Shown piece by piece: positions 35,047 to 44,728 of a stretch of 64,000 nt of DNA. This DNA comes from Candidatus Poribacteria bacterium. Lineage in GTDB: Bacteria; Abyssobacteria; SURF-5. Made by a program: the position numbers and the translations under genes. The notes below the pieces were generated by a model, which was not told the DNA's origin, did no database searches, and worked only from the letters and a program-made list of their open reading frames with translations. Position 1 is the first letter of the stretch. Each line of letters starts with the position of its first letter. The stretch covers positions 3,178 through 67,177 of the forward strand of contig JACRIR010000003.1 of assembly GCA_016215705.1 (NCBI GenBank). Direction: 5' to 3'.

Positions 35047-36702
35047 ATGTCTGAGAATACAAGGGTGCTGGTTCTCGGCCTCGATGGCGGCTCCCTCAGT
35101 CTAATAAAGAAACTGGCGGACAACGGGGTCATGCCTACGATGGCCTCGCTGATCCATCGAGGAGTCTCCGGAAACCTCGAATCAACGTTTCCTCCGATCA
35201 CCGCGCCCGCATGGTCTTCGTTCCTGACCGGAAAGAATCCGGGGAAACACGGAATTTTTAATTTTTTCAAAGACTTGCGAAACGTGCAGAAGCGGCGGAT
35301 AATCAGCTACGACGCCATCAAGGCCGACACGCTTATCTCAATCGCGAATCAGGCCGGCAAGAAGCTCGTCTCCATAAATGTTCCGGTCACGTATCCGCCA
35401 CCCCGGGTTGATGGATATGTCATCTCGTGCATGTTCACTCCGAGCACGTTGAGCACGTTCACTTATCCGCCCGATTTGTATAGCGACCTGAAAGTAAAAC
35501 TGGGAGAATACATCATCTCGGTCCCCTTCCAGAGATATAATGAGGACAATCTCGACGTGTTCCTCAAGGACGTTTCGCATAGCCTTCGCCAGCGAACACG
35601 GTACGCCGAAGAGCTCATTGGGCGTTTCGGATGGGACTTGTTCATGGTCGTATTCAGTTGCACTGACTACGTGCAGCATGCAATGTGGAATTATCTTTCC
35701 GATGGCGTTGGAGCCCCCTCGAAGACAGCGAAACAGTACGATGGCCTGTTGATGAGTTTCTACCATGAGTTGGACACTTCCATTGGAAAACTCCTCAGCG
35801 CGATTGATACGAATACGCAGGTGCTCGTGGTCTCGGACCACGGGTTTGGCCCCCTGAAACGCAAGTTCTATATCAATGCATGGCTGTCGCAAATGGGGTT
35901 GCTGCACTTCTCAACCGATCTGCGCTCGAAGCTCGACGCCCAGGCCGGCAAAACGCTCAACCGCCTCAAGCAACTCGTCGTAAAATACGACCGCCTCGAT
36001 CTGAGGAAAAAGCTCAAGGGCGGCAAACGATCATTCGCCTACGACACAGTGTTTCGATTCATAGACTGGCCGAAAACCAAAGCCTTCGCCGGGTCTTACT
36101 CCGAGCAGGGCATATACATCAACGTGAAGGGCGCGTGCCCGAACGGAACCGTCCTGCCCGGCAAGGAATATGAGGACCTGCGAAACAGGATTCTCTCCGA
36201 ATTGCAGAATATCACCGATCCGGACACAGGCGGAAAGCTCAAAGTCGAGGCTTACAAGCGAGAAGACATTTATTCGGGCGACTACGTCAATGAAGCCGCT
36301 GACATCATTTTCATATTGGATGAGGGGCAGTGCATTGCTGACAACTCTCCCTCGGACAAACTCTTCGAGAAGACCAACCTCAAGCATGGTTACGGCCACC
36401 ATCGGAAAGAAGGCATACTCATCGCAAGCGGCAACGGAATCAAGAACAACGCCAAGGTCTCTGGGGCAAGAATAATTGATGTCGCGCCGACCATCCTGTA
36501 TTCCTTGGGCATCGAGATTCCGGATGACATGGACGGCGCCGTCCTTCAAGAGATATTTGAGCCGAGCTTCGTCCAGGCCAGAGGCGACCAGACCAAGAAA
36601 TTGTCTGTAGGACATAGACAAGCGTCGGAGGCCGACGAAGTCTATTCGGAAGAAGACGCCAAGAAAATAGAGGAACGACTCCGGGGATTGGGGTACTTGT
36701 AG
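35047..36702 (+). CDS. Alkaline phosphatase superfamily phosphohydrolase/phosphotransferase (COG3379-type), paralogue 1
   Basis: The start is ATG at 35047 after GGAGA; upstream in-frame codons overlap the radical SAM gene. The 551-residue product has VLGLDGGS (metal Asp13), PPITAPAWSSFLTGKNPGKHGIF with the catalytic Thr, CTDYVQHAMW, SDHGFG and HGYGHHRKEGILIASG, the complete metal set of the alkaline phosphatase superfamily. Similar enzymes are annotated as type I phosphodiesterases or nucleotide pyrophosphatases and occur in surface-glycan loci. No signal peptide is seen, so it would act on a cytoplasmic phosphorylated intermediate. A second paralogue lies at 40430. Confidence 0.88.
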   Translation: MSENTRVLVLGLDGGSLSLIKKLADNGVMPTMASLIHRGVSGNLESTFPPITAPAWSSFLTGKNPGKHGIFNFFKDLRNVQKRRIISYDAIKADTLISIANQAGKKLVSINVPVTYPPPRVDGYVISCMFTPSTLSTFTYPPDLYSDLKVKLGEYIISVPFQRYNEDNLDVFLKDVSHSLRQRTRYAEELIGRFGWDLFMVVFSCTDYVQHAMWNYLSDGVGAPSKTAKQYDGLLMSFYHELDTSIGKLLSAIDTNTQVLVVSDHGFGPLKRKFYINAWLSQMGLLHFSTDLRSKLDAQAGKTLNRLKQLVVKYDRLDLRKKLKGGKRSFAYDTVFRFIDWPKTKAFAGSYSEQGIYINVKGACPNGTVLPGKEYEDLRNRILSELQNITDPDTGGKLKVEAYKREDIYSGDYVNEAADIIFILDEGQCIADNSPSDKLFEKTNLKHGYGHHRKEGILIASGNGIKNNAKVSGARIIDVAPTILYSLGIEIPDDMDGAVLQEIFEPSFVQARGDQTKKLSVGHRQASEADEVYSEEDAKKIEERLRGLGYL

Positions 36703-36708
36703 CCTGCT

Positions 36709-37770
36709 ATGGAACCGAATATAGAAGTTCGCAAATTTCAGAGAAGCGATATTCCGACGCTCAACGAAATGATGCAGAAGATTTATGGCTTCTCATATGA
36801 CGAACGCCTGTGGATATGGAAGTATGAGGATAACCCCCTCAAGAAGAATTACTCCTATGTGGCTGTCGCAAACGGCAGGGTCATCGCCCATATTGGCGGC
36901 ATCCCGATTGAGCGCCAGATAAGGGGGGAGAAGCTGATAGGTTGCCAACTGGCCGACTTGATATCCGATCCGGAACATCGGATAAAGGGCGCATTCACGC
37001 TTGCATATATGGCAAATGTGGCCCAGTGCGTTGAGGAAGGGGCACAGCACTTCGGATTCGCCAATGCAAATTCATCAACGTATGTATCCAGGAGCAAATT
37101 TGCAGCCATTGGGCCAATGGTGCCCCGGTTTGATCGACTGGTAAGCGTTATTCCCTTCATCAAACGAGCAAGCAGACTTCCGATTTTGCCCGAACTTGTG
37201 GGATTCCCGATTGATCTCGCCCTAGGGCTTGTTTACTCTTCATGGCGACGGACGAAGATTGAAAGAAACTCAATCGAACAAATCCATCACTTCGACTCCC
37301 GGTTCGATGATCTCTGGCAAGAGGTTGCCCCGAGGTTCCCACGGACGAACGTGCGAACAAGCGAGTATCTCAATTGGCGATACGTTAGGCATCCCGTATA
37401 CGAATACAAAACCCTTGCATTCAGCAAGAACGGAAAAATTAGAGGCTACATTGTGTTGAGACTTCTGACGGAAAAGAACATCAAGCGCGGGCTTATCATC
37501 GATCTGATATCAGATTTTGAATCGCCGACCGTTTGGAACACATTGCTCGCTGCTGGTATTGAAGACCTGACAAAGGATGGGGCTGAACTGCTGACGTGCT
37601 GGATGTTCGAGCACATGCCGTACTACGAGGCTCTGAGAAGGATGTGGTTTGTTCCCCGGCCCTCCGACCTGTCAATTATGATCTATGGCGTGGAGGGTGA
37701 TGACAATGTCGCCTTTCTCAATGACCCCAAGAACTGGTACGCCAGCATGGGCGATTCGGATATATTCTGA
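36709..37770 (+). CDS. GNAT family N-acetyltransferase-like protein
   Basis: A 353-residue protein with a GNAT fold at the N-terminus: IEVRKFQRSDIPTLNEMMQKIYG, SYVAVANGRVIAHIGGIPIE and QLADLISDPEHRIKGAFTLAY, the last replacing the usual acetyl-CoA loop. The C-terminal half (about 200-353) is another GNAT-like or FemAB-like module (SEYLNWRYVRHP). It starts six bases after the phosphatase-type gene, so it is in the same operon. It probably acylates an amino-sugar of the glycan. Confidence 0.8.
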   Translation: MEPNIEVRKFQRSDIPTLNEMMQKIYGFSYDERLWIWKYEDNPLKKNYSYVAVANGRVIAHIGGIPIERQIRGEKLIGCQLADLISDPEHRIKGAFTLAYMANVAQCVEEGAQHFGFANANSSTYVSRSKFAAIGPMVPRFDRLVSVIPFIKRASRLPILPELVGFPIDLALGLVYSSWRRTKIERNSIEQIHHFDSRFDDLWQEVAPRFPRTNVRTSEYLNWRYVRHPVYEYKTLAFSKNGKIRGYIVLRLLTEKNIKRGLIIDLISDFESPTVWNTLLAAGIEDLTKDGAELLTCWMFEHMPYYEALRRMWFVPRPSDLSIMIYGVEGDDNVAFLNDPKNWYASMGDSDIF

Positions 37771-37771
37771 C

Positions 37772-37846
37772 CTTAATTCGGGGACACCATGCCGCATCGT
37801 GTTTATTGGGGGACACCATGCCACATGGTGTCCCCCAATAAACACG
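37772..37846 (+). repeat. GGGGACACC-type palindromic repeats 5a (broken) and 5b (complete)
   Basis: Copy 5a (from CCTTAATTCGGGGACACCATG) loses its right arm after GCATCGTGT, exactly where copy 5b begins. 5b is a perfect hairpin with 23-base arms (37798-37820 and 37824-37846), outer arm CGTGTTTATTG. One element appears to sit inside another. Confidence 0.75.
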
Positions 37847-37875
37847 TCCCACAATTGTGCAGGACAGGATAATTC

Positions 37876-38730
37876 ATGAAGATCGCGCTCAAGAAAATGA
37901 TGTTCGCGGCCTTGTCCCTCGCGGGTAATTTCTACCAGACTGAAGGTGTTCCCGTTTTGGGTTATCATTCGATTGACGACGAGCCATCGCCTATATCGAC
38001 GCCGGTGAAGATGTTCAGAGCGCAAATGGAGTATCTGAAGAACAGGAGAATCAATGTTATCTCGCTTGGCGAGTTATACAACAACCTTGTTTCGGGGAAG
38101 GAACTTCCGACAAACTCTGCAGTGATTACATTCGACGACGGGTTTGAGGGAGTCTTCCACCATGCCTTACCCATTTTGAAAGAGCTCGGCTTTCGCGCGA
38201 CCGTCTTTGTTGCCACCAACTTTGTAGGGAAGCATATGGATTGGGAAAAAGTAGCCGGGATTCCGGTATATCGTCTCTGCGACTGGGGCCAGTTCCGGAA
38301 GATGAACGAAGAGGGAATCGACGTACAATCCCACACGATGTCCCACCCGTTCCTCCCTGAGTTGGAAGAGAAGCAAATCAGCGCAGAGGTGGAAGGCTCG
38401 ATGAAAGCGATCGAGGAAAATCTGGACAAGAAAGTGGAATTCCTGGCGTATCCTTTTGGGGTGTCTGACGAAAGAGTCATCAGGATTCTCAAGGCAAATG
38501 GAATCAAAGGCGCGTGCAGCGGCATGTTCGGCAAAGTCAGAAAAGAGCAAGACCCGTACTGCATGAAGCGGGTCGGCATCGAGCTTGTTTCGGGCAGGGA
38601 CTTCCGGATGCTTATGAATTTCTTTTGTGCCTCGGTCTCAGGCACCGCCTCATGGTATATCTGGCTTCGAAACAATGGCGTTCCATTTTTGGTAAAACGG
38701 CCTACCCGAAGCCAATATGCGAAACACTGA
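37876..38730 (+). CDS. Polysaccharide deacetylase (CE4/NodB)
   Basis: A 284-residue CE4 enzyme: VLGYHSIDD near residue 27, motif 1 TFDDG (85-89), motif 2 SHTMSHP (152-158) with the zinc histidines 153 and 157, and AYPFG (191-195). CE4 enzymes remove N-acetyl groups from amino-sugars. No cleavable signal is obvious, though residues 1-20 are hydrophobic and basic and might be a membrane anchor. Its place suggests deacetylation of the glycan, as PgaB or IcaB do. Confidence 0.9.
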   Translation: MKIALKKMMFAALSLAGNFYQTEGVPVLGYHSIDDEPSPISTPVKMFRAQMEYLKNRRINVISLGELYNNLVSGKELPTNSAVITFDDGFEGVFHHALPILKELGFRATVFVATNFVGKHMDWEKVAGIPVYRLCDWGQFRKMNEEGIDVQSHTMSHPFLPELEEKQISAEVEGSMKAIEENLDKKVEFLAYPFGVSDERVIRILKANGIKGACSGMFGKVRKEQDPYCMKRVGIELVSGRDFRMLMNFFCASVSGTASWYIWLRNNGVPFLVKRPTRSQYAKH

Positions 38731-38875
38731 ACGAGCGGAACAACGATTCAATTACTGGACATCATTGGTATGGAAGTTGCTGATTGCTGATTATGGTATG
38801 GAAGCTGTTCCAGAAATGCTCGTTTGAAATCCGATGCTAGTGTAGTGTCTCAGAAATAACTTGAAGCGCTGCGAA

Positions 38876-38929
38876 GGGGACCATCCCAGATTTACGGGCG
38901 CTTTGCGCCGTAGAATCGGGACTGTCCCC
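38876..38929. repeat. Long imperfect hairpin, GGGGAC ends
   Basis: GGGGAC (38876-38881) pairs with GTCCCC (38924-38929), with inner TCCC/GGGA, GATT/AATC and a GGGCGC-TTT-GCGCC tip. It shares the GGGGAC end with the palindromic family but not the core, 27 bases before the next gene. Confidence 0.6.
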
Positions 38930-38956
38930 GAAGATCATAGATAGAAAGGAACATAC

Positions 38957-40273
38957 GTGGATAATGTCATCATTGGCGCCGGACTTGCCGGCCTCTCTGC
39001 CGCCTATCATCTGAAAGACGACTACATTATTTTTGAAAGGGAAGACCATGTTGGCGGACTCTGCTGGTCGGTCGACTTGGACGGCTTTGTCTTCGACAAG
39101 TCCATTCACATCTTGTATAGCGCTGATGCGTACGCCACCTCTCTGATCAAAGACGTGCTCTTAAAGGGTAATTTCCACTCGCAAGCCCGCGAGTCGTTCA
39201 TATACCTGCAAGGTGTCTACACCGAATATCCTTTTCAGGCGCATACGTTCGGTCTGCCGCCACAAGTCATCGAGGAGTGCCTGCTCGGATTGGTCAAGGC
39301 AAGGTATGAGAATCACACTGGAGGCCGTCCGAAGAATTTCGCAGAATGGGTGGTCGCCACTTTTGGCGAGGGAATCGCGAAGTATTTCATGCTGCCGTAC
39401 AATCGGAGGCAATGGGGAATCCCTCCGGAGTTGATGGACTACACATGGATTGACGGCAGGGTTCCAACTCCAAAGGTGGAAGAAGTGTTGCACGGCGCTC
39501 TCTTTCCTCCGAAGAAGAAGTTCGGGCCAAACTCTGAATTCTGGTATCCCGAGATGGGCGGAATCAAGTCCTTGCCTCTCGGTTTCGTGCCGCATATCAA
39601 GAACTTGCATCTCAATACGGGCGTGGTCAAAATCAACACGAAACGAAACACGGTTACCTTGTCCAATAATGAGGAGTGCCTGTACAAAAATGTCATTTCC
39701 ACGCTGCCTCTGCCGGTCGTGATTAGACTCCTCGACGAGGTCCCGGGAGCGGTCCAGGATGCGGCCAACGATCTGCAATATAACACCATCCATACGATCA
39801 ACCTCTGCATCGACAGGCCGGCGATTTCCGATAAGCACTGGGTATATTTCCCCGAGGACGAGTTCGTTTTTCATCGGCTCAGCTTCATGATGAATTTTTC
39901 CCGGAAGAACACGCCTGTCGGGAAGAGCTCGATCACCGTCGAGATATCGGAATCGAAACACAAGCAGATAAACCATAGCGCTCTCTTCGAGGATACTCTT
40001 CGCGGCCTCCAACGCATCGGAATAATCCGGGGCAAGGATGAGGTCATCAACCATTGCACGATGTCGTTGACACCGGCATACGTGATTTACGATCTGAGCC
40101 ACAGGAAAAACGTCAACTTGATCAAAGAGTACATGGAAAGCCGGAACATCCATTCTTGCGGCCGGTTTGGTGATTGGGAATATCTGAACATGGACCATGC
40201 GATCCTGAGCGGCAAGCGAGTGGCCGATAGAATATCCGAACGATCGCCGCACTTCTCCACCATTACTCCTTGA
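38957..40273 (+). CDS. FAD-dependent oxidoreductase/mutase, UDP-galactopyranose mutase-like, paralogue 1
   Basis: Start is GTG at 38957 after AAAGGA. The 438-residue product has the FAD motif GAGLAGLSAAYHL (7-19), the EREDHVGGLC Rossmann end, and segments like FVFDKSIHILY, FPEDEFVFHRLS and VADRI near the C-terminus. The arrangement is that of protoporphyrinogen-oxidase/UGM-like flavoproteins, of which a branch works in glycan loci. It could form a furanose or oxidise/isomerise a nucleotide sugar. A paralogue is at 42087. Confidence 0.82.
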   Translation: MDNVIIGAGLAGLSAAYHLKDDYIIFEREDHVGGLCWSVDLDGFVFDKSIHILYSADAYATSLIKDVLLKGNFHSQARESFIYLQGVYTEYPFQAHTFGLPPQVIEECLLGLVKARYENHTGGRPKNFAEWVVATFGEGIAKYFMLPYNRRQWGIPPELMDYTWIDGRVPTPKVEEVLHGALFPPKKKFGPNSEFWYPEMGGIKSLPLGFVPHIKNLHLNTGVVKINTKRNTVTLSNNEECLYKNVISTLPLPVVIRLLDEVPGAVQDAANDLQYNTIHTINLCIDRPAISDKHWVYFPEDEFVFHRLSFMMNFSRKNTPVGKSSITVEISESKHKQINHSALFEDTLRGLQRIGIIRGKDEVINHCTMSLTPAYVIYDLSHRKNVNLIKEYMESRNIHSCGRFGDWEYLNMDHAILSGKRVADRISERSPHFSTITP

Positions 40274-40334
40274 GAAATCCGGATAATTCATATCAATGAG
40301 ACTGTCGCGCAATTCAGAATTTGGGTCGGATCAT

Positions 40335-40361
40335 TGTAGGTGCGAATTTATTCGCACAATG
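40335..40361. repeat. Short degenerate copy of the GGGCGCGAATxATTCGCGCCC palindrome
   Basis: TGTAGGTGCGAATTTATTCGCACAATG shares the TGTAGG lead and palindrome of the composite repeats (8880, 46443, 61859). Confidence 0.45.
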
Positions 40362-40429
40362 TTTCCGCCCTATTTTCGCTCAGTTTGTGCGAATGAACCG
40401 GCGCTTACACGAGTGTGAGACAGTCAACA

Positions 40430-42100
40430 ATGGATCATATGAACATAAACAAGAAACGTCGGGTCTTCGTGTTGGGCATTGACGGCGCCACATTCGACCT
40501 GATCAAGCCGTGGGCTCGCGAGGGCAAGCTCCCGAGTTTCAAGAAGATGTTTGAAACGGGCGCTCATGGAGACCTCCGCTCCGTTCCAAGTTGCCGAAGC
40601 GCCGCAGCATGGACCTCCCTCATTACGGGAACAAACCCGGGCAAGCACGGAATCTATGAATTCTACGAATATGTCCCCGAGAAGTGTCAGGTCAAGTTCA
40701 TCAACGCCTCGTTTAGAGAAGGCGATAGCATCTGGAAACGATGTTCCGATGCCGGCAAGGTGGTCGGTGTAATCAATGTTCCGATGACCTACCCTGCGGA
40801 AAGGGTCAATGGCATCCTTGTCGGGGGCATTGATACGCCCGGAACCGAAAGCAAAGGGTTCACATATCCGCGCGATTTTGCCGAGAAACTGAAGCAAAGA
40901 TACGGCGAATACATCATCGAGCCCGGCCTGACAGGCTTTATCGTTGGAAACAAGATCGACCTTGCCGCACGGAAACTCGAGGAGGAAACTCTTCAGAAGG
41001 TTGACCTGAGCAAATACATGATGTCGCTGCTCGACTGGGATTTCTTTATGGTGGTCTTCCGAAGCGTCGACGCGGCCCAACATTGCTTCTGGAAATACAT
41101 GGACCGCTCGCATCCTCATTTCAATGAAAAGGAGCACCGGAAATACGGCGACACCATCCTCAGCACGTATCAAAAGATCGATGATTTCCTGGGGTTCCTC
41201 CTCGAGACCCTCGATGAGGAGACAACCCTCATCATCATGTCCGACCACGGATTTGGCAAAAAACATCCGGCCGGCAACCAGGTGAACATGTGGCTTCGCA
41301 AAATGGGATGGCTGAAGTTCAAAACGGATACGGAAGCAAAGACAGGCTCCTCCCGCTTGGGCAGCGCGTTTACCGAGGCGCTCGGCGTGCTTTATCGGCT
41401 TGTCATCGGACTCACCCCGAGGAAATTCAAGGAAGCCCTCGCAAGAAGGTTCCCGAACCTGCGGAACAAAGTGACCTCGCGGTTGTGTTTCTCGGAAATC
41501 GATTGGTCGGTCACAAGCGCTTACTCCGAAAGCGTCTTCCCGACGGTCCGGATAAACCTGAAGGGCCGAGAAAAGGACGGCACCGTGGAACCCGGCCCTG
41601 AATTCGACTCCCTTCGCGAACGCATCCGCCGCGAGTTGCTCGAGAATTGCCGGGATTCCGCAACGGGCGAACAAATTGTTTCGCAGGTCCTGAGGAAAGA
41701 GGACATCTATACGGGCAAGTATGTATGCAAAGCGCCGGACCTACTCATCAAGTGGAAGGAGGACAGCCGAATCAACGGCATCGATCTCGGAGATGGGACG
41801 CGCCGTGGAAGCATACCTCTCCGTGTGTCCTCCTACAAGAGCTTCATAACCGGCGAAGATCCTGATGTGATCAGTGGCGATCACCACACGAACGGAATCT
41901 TCATGATACGAGGCAAAAAAGTCTGCAAGGGATATGATATCGGGACTTGCGAGTTCCTGGATCTGACTCCGACCATTTATCATCTTCTCGACCTCCCCAT
42001 TCCGTCGGATTTCGACGGGAAGCCACTTCTCAAGGCATTTGAGGGCATCGCCGGCTCGTTGGCCTCAAGTGAATGGGTGCCCCAACGTGGAAAAGAATAA
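40430..42100 (+). CDS. Alkaline phosphatase superfamily phosphohydrolase (COG3379-type), paralogue 2
   Basis: Start is ATG 40430 (GTG 40415 and ATG 40439 are alternatives), 556 residues. Motifs are VLGIDGATF with the metal Asp, SLITGTNPGKHGIYEF, RSVDAAQHCFW, SDHGFG and GDHHTNGIFMIRG. The catalytic position, Thr in paralogue 1 (ITAPAW), is Ser here (RSAAAW). The two share overall order, so a duplication with divergence is likely. The stop overlaps the next gene by 14 bases. It likely works on a different phosphorylated intermediate. Confidence 0.87.
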   Translation: MDHMNINKKRRVFVLGIDGATFDLIKPWAREGKLPSFKKMFETGAHGDLRSVPSCRSAAAWTSLITGTNPGKHGIYEFYEYVPEKCQVKFINASFREGDSIWKRCSDAGKVVGVINVPMTYPAERVNGILVGGIDTPGTESKGFTYPRDFAEKLKQRYGEYIIEPGLTGFIVGNKIDLAARKLEEETLQKVDLSKYMMSLLDWDFFMVVFRSVDAAQHCFWKYMDRSHPHFNEKEHRKYGDTILSTYQKIDDFLGFLLETLDEETTLIIMSDHGFGKKHPAGNQVNMWLRKMGWLKFKTDTEAKTGSSRLGSAFTEALGVLYRLVIGLTPRKFKEALARRFPNLRNKVTSRLCFSEIDWSVTSAYSESVFPTVRINLKGREKDGTVEPGPEFDSLRERIRRELLENCRDSATGEQIVSQVLRKEDIYTGKYVCKAPDLLIKWKEDSRINGIDLGDGTRRGSIPLRVSSYKSFITGEDPDVISGDHHTNGIFMIRGKKVCKGYDIGTCEFLDLTPTIYHLLDLPIPSDFDGKPLLKAFEGIAGSLASSEWVPQRGKE

Positions 42101-43505
42101 AAAGAAGAAGATCGTAATACTCGGCGCGGGGCTGGCCGGCCTTCGGCTCGGCGCCCGGCTCTCCGAGAAAGGCTTTCAGGTCGAGCTCCATGAAAAAGAG
42201 AGCTTTGTAGGCGGCCTACTTCAAACAATCGAGCGCAACGGCTTCATATTCGACCTTGGCCCCCACATCTTCTTCGACGAATATCTGGACTACTATCAGC
42301 GGCTACTCGGTGACGACCTGCTCCGACTCCATGCGCTTTACGGCATCGGATTCGACCGCAAGCAGATTCAGTCGCCCATCAACCCCATCAACTTGATAAA
42401 GAAAGTGAGCCCGTTACGCTCCATCCCGCTCGTGGGGGGACTTGCCTCGAGGGCGCTGTTCGGCTCAGACGTCTCGCGCGCGCAAAGCGCGGATGAGTGG
42501 GTAACCGCCAAGTTCGGAGACAGGGCAAACGAGTATTTCTTCAGATACTATATCGAGAAATCCACCGGGCTTACTTCAACAAATGTCTCGGCTCACTGGT
42601 GCACCGAGCGACACAGGTTTTACAAAGAACACAATCTGTGGGGAAGAGCCCTCAAGGTTCTTTCGCGTCTTCTGAAACGCTCGACCGGCGCGCCACTCAC
42701 ACTCTATTACACGAAAAAAGGAGCGCAAATAATCGCCGAGAAAATGGCGGACGGCATAAAGACAGGCGGCGGCTCAATAGTCCTGAACTCGAAAATCGTA
42801 GAGATCGGCGTCGATAATCATCGAGTGCGGGATATACAAGTCGAATCAAGAGACGGCGGCAAACGGAGGGTGGACGCGGACTTGTTCGCCAACACGCTTC
42901 CTATCACAACCCTTTGGAATTTGCTCCTTCAGAATGAGTCCGTTGCGAATACCGAGTCTCCGCTGAACCTCAAATTCCGGAATCTATGGCTTTTCTATTT
43001 CTTTATCAAGCGGCCAAGACTCTCCGACAAAGTGCAAATCTATTTTCCGGAGAAGAAATACGTCTTCAAACGGATTTACGAGCCAAAGAATCTGAATCCG
43101 GCCATGGGCGCTCCTGAGACCACAGGCGTTTGCGTGGAAGTGGGATATACCGACGGCGACGCGATATCGACAATAACCGAAGACGAACTGGCCGCGAGAG
43201 TCAAGAATGAGATGGCGGACTTTTATTCCCTTAAGCCCGATGAGTTCCTTGAGTATTTCTCTCTCAAGGTCCCGTATTCATACCCGATTTATGAACTGGG
43301 ATACGAGCACGAACTGATGCGAGCGGCGACGTGGCTGTTCAATACCGACAACATCTTCTCGCTTGGGCGACAGGGCCTGTTCAGGTACGATTTCATGACG
43401 AACCGCGTAATGGAATCGGCGGACGCGCTTGCGGAGTTCATTCTCTCGGGCAAAACCAAGATGGAATTCTTTAAGACGCCGAACGCCAAAGCGCCTTTCT
43501 TCTAA
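42087..43505 (+). CDS. FAD-dependent oxidoreductase/mutase, UDP-galactopyranose mutase-like, paralogue 2
   Basis: Start GTG 42087 overlaps the upstream gene, 472 residues. The FAD motif is ILGAGLAGLRLGARL (11-25), followed by LHEKESFVGGLLQT and GFIFDLGPHIFF, with LSDKVQIYFPEKKYVFKRIYEP near the middle and SLGRQGLFRYDFM near the C-terminus. It matches paralogue 1 in layout. Each pair of AP-type enzyme plus flavoprotein (35047/38957 and 40430/42087) suggests that a two-step modification is duplicated in this locus. Confidence 0.82.
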   Translation: MEKNKKKKIVILGAGLAGLRLGARLSEKGFQVELHEKESFVGGLLQTIERNGFIFDLGPHIFFDEYLDYYQRLLGDDLLRLHALYGIGFDRKQIQSPINPINLIKKVSPLRSIPLVGGLASRALFGSDVSRAQSADEWVTAKFGDRANEYFFRYYIEKSTGLTSTNVSAHWCTERHRFYKEHNLWGRALKVLSRLLKRSTGAPLTLYYTKKGAQIIAEKMADGIKTGGGSIVLNSKIVEIGVDNHRVRDIQVESRDGGKRRVDADLFANTLPITTLWNLLLQNESVANTESPLNLKFRNLWLFYFFIKRPRLSDKVQIYFPEKKYVFKRIYEPKNLNPAMGAPETTGVCVEVGYTDGDAISTITEDELAARVKNEMADFYSLKPDEFLEYFSLKVPYSYPIYELGYEHELMRAATWLFNTDNIFSLGRQGLFRYDFMTNRVMESADALAEFILSGKTKMEFFKTPNAKAPFF

Positions 43506-43519
43506 AGGAACAAATCGGG

Positions 43520-44683
43520 ATGACTTCCCCAAAAAAGAAAAAAGTGGCCATGCTCTTCTCCATGAGCTTTCTCCCGGTGCAAGGTCGCTATCTCCGAACT
43601 TACAATGAAGCCAAGACCCTGTCGGACAACGGGTATGACGTCACCATGATTGCGTGGGACCGTGAGATCATAAGCCCGGAGAAGGAGAACCTGAACGGAA
43701 TCCACGTCGAGCGTCTTCGGATTCCGGCGGGTTTTCAGGCAGGCCCCGTAAAGAATTTGCCGAAGATACTCACATTCTACAAGCGAGCCATACAGCGTCT
43801 ATGGAAATCGGACTTTGATGTAATCCATTGTTTCAATCTCGATACCATAATCCCGGGTTTGCTGGTTGGCAGGCTCAAGAGGAAGAAGGTCGTGCTCGAC
43901 CTGTGTGAGCCGAACTACTACGCGAACTGGAAGCCGATCTTTCAGCCCGTGTACAGACTCATCAATTTCTTTGAAAAATTCTTCTCGCGCCGGTTTGACC
44001 GGTTATTCGTGCACAATCTATATCAAATGGACAAGTTTGGGAAGTTTGGGGTCAAAAGCCTCCTGCAAATAGGCAGCTACCCGAACCTGTCACTCGTAGT
44101 GAATGAAGTGAATGCCAGGCGGGACAGTGAGAGTGTTGTGATAGGCAGGCTCGGCTCAATATATCATGACAATGGCATCGAGGAGACCATTGAAGCTTTC
44201 CAGATGATCCGGAAAAAATACCCGAAATGCAGGCTGCTATTGGCAGGCAAGGTGTTCGCAAAGTATAAGAGCACATTCGAGAAACTGATCGAACCTATAA
44301 GAGACCATCTGATCCTCATAGGCCAGTATGCGCCCTCGGACATGCCCGAGCTTTACAGCAAGATAGACATCTCGGTCATGCTGTATCGTCGCACGGAGTT
44401 CTTCAGGAACGTCACCCCTACGAAATTCTTTGATTCGATCGCCAGCGGAGTTCCGCTCGTCACCTCGGATATCGGCGACCTGCGACTGCTTACCACGCAG
44501 TATGATTGCGGCGTTATCGTTGATGAAACCAATCCGCAGGACATCTGCCGGGGGTTCGAGACCCTTATTCGGGACCCGGACTTGAGAAGGACGATTGCCG
44601 AAAACGGGCTGAAGCTGGCGCGGGAGAAATTCAACTGGGAAGCCGAGGGCCGGAAACTCCTGAAAAGCTACGAAAGCCTATAA
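43520..44683 (+). CDS. Glycosyltransferase family 4 (second)
   Basis: A 387-residue GT-B protein: FSMSFLPVQGRYLRTYNEAKTL at the N-terminus, then VIHCFNLDTIIPGL, RLGSIYHDNGIEETIEAF, LLAGKV and SVMLYRRTEFFRNVTPTKFFDSIASGVPLVTSDIGDL. The last segment is the nucleotide-sugar site; the EX7E second acid is not obvious. It is 15 bases downstream of the flavoprotein gene and closes the plus-strand operon; the next genes converge from the other strand. Confidence 0.88.
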   Translation: MTSPKKKKVAMLFSMSFLPVQGRYLRTYNEAKTLSDNGYDVTMIAWDREIISPEKENLNGIHVERLRIPAGFQAGPVKNLPKILTFYKRAIQRLWKSDFDVIHCFNLDTIIPGLLVGRLKRKKVVLDLCEPNYYANWKPIFQPVYRLINFFEKFFSRRFDRLFVHNLYQMDKFGKFGVKSLLQIGSYPNLSLVVNEVNARRDSESVVIGRLGSIYHDNGIEETIEAFQMIRKKYPKCRLLLAGKVFAKYKSTFEKLIEPIRDHLILIGQYAPSDMPELYSKIDISVMLYRRTEFFRNVTPTKFFDSIASGVPLVTSDIGDLRLLTTQYDCGVIVDETNPQDICRGFETLIRDPDLRRTIAENGLKLAREKFNWEAEGRKLLKSYESL

Positions 44684-44728
44684 GGACAATAGGAACAGTT
44701 TCATAGTCCCTACGTTGCGGGTCCGTCC

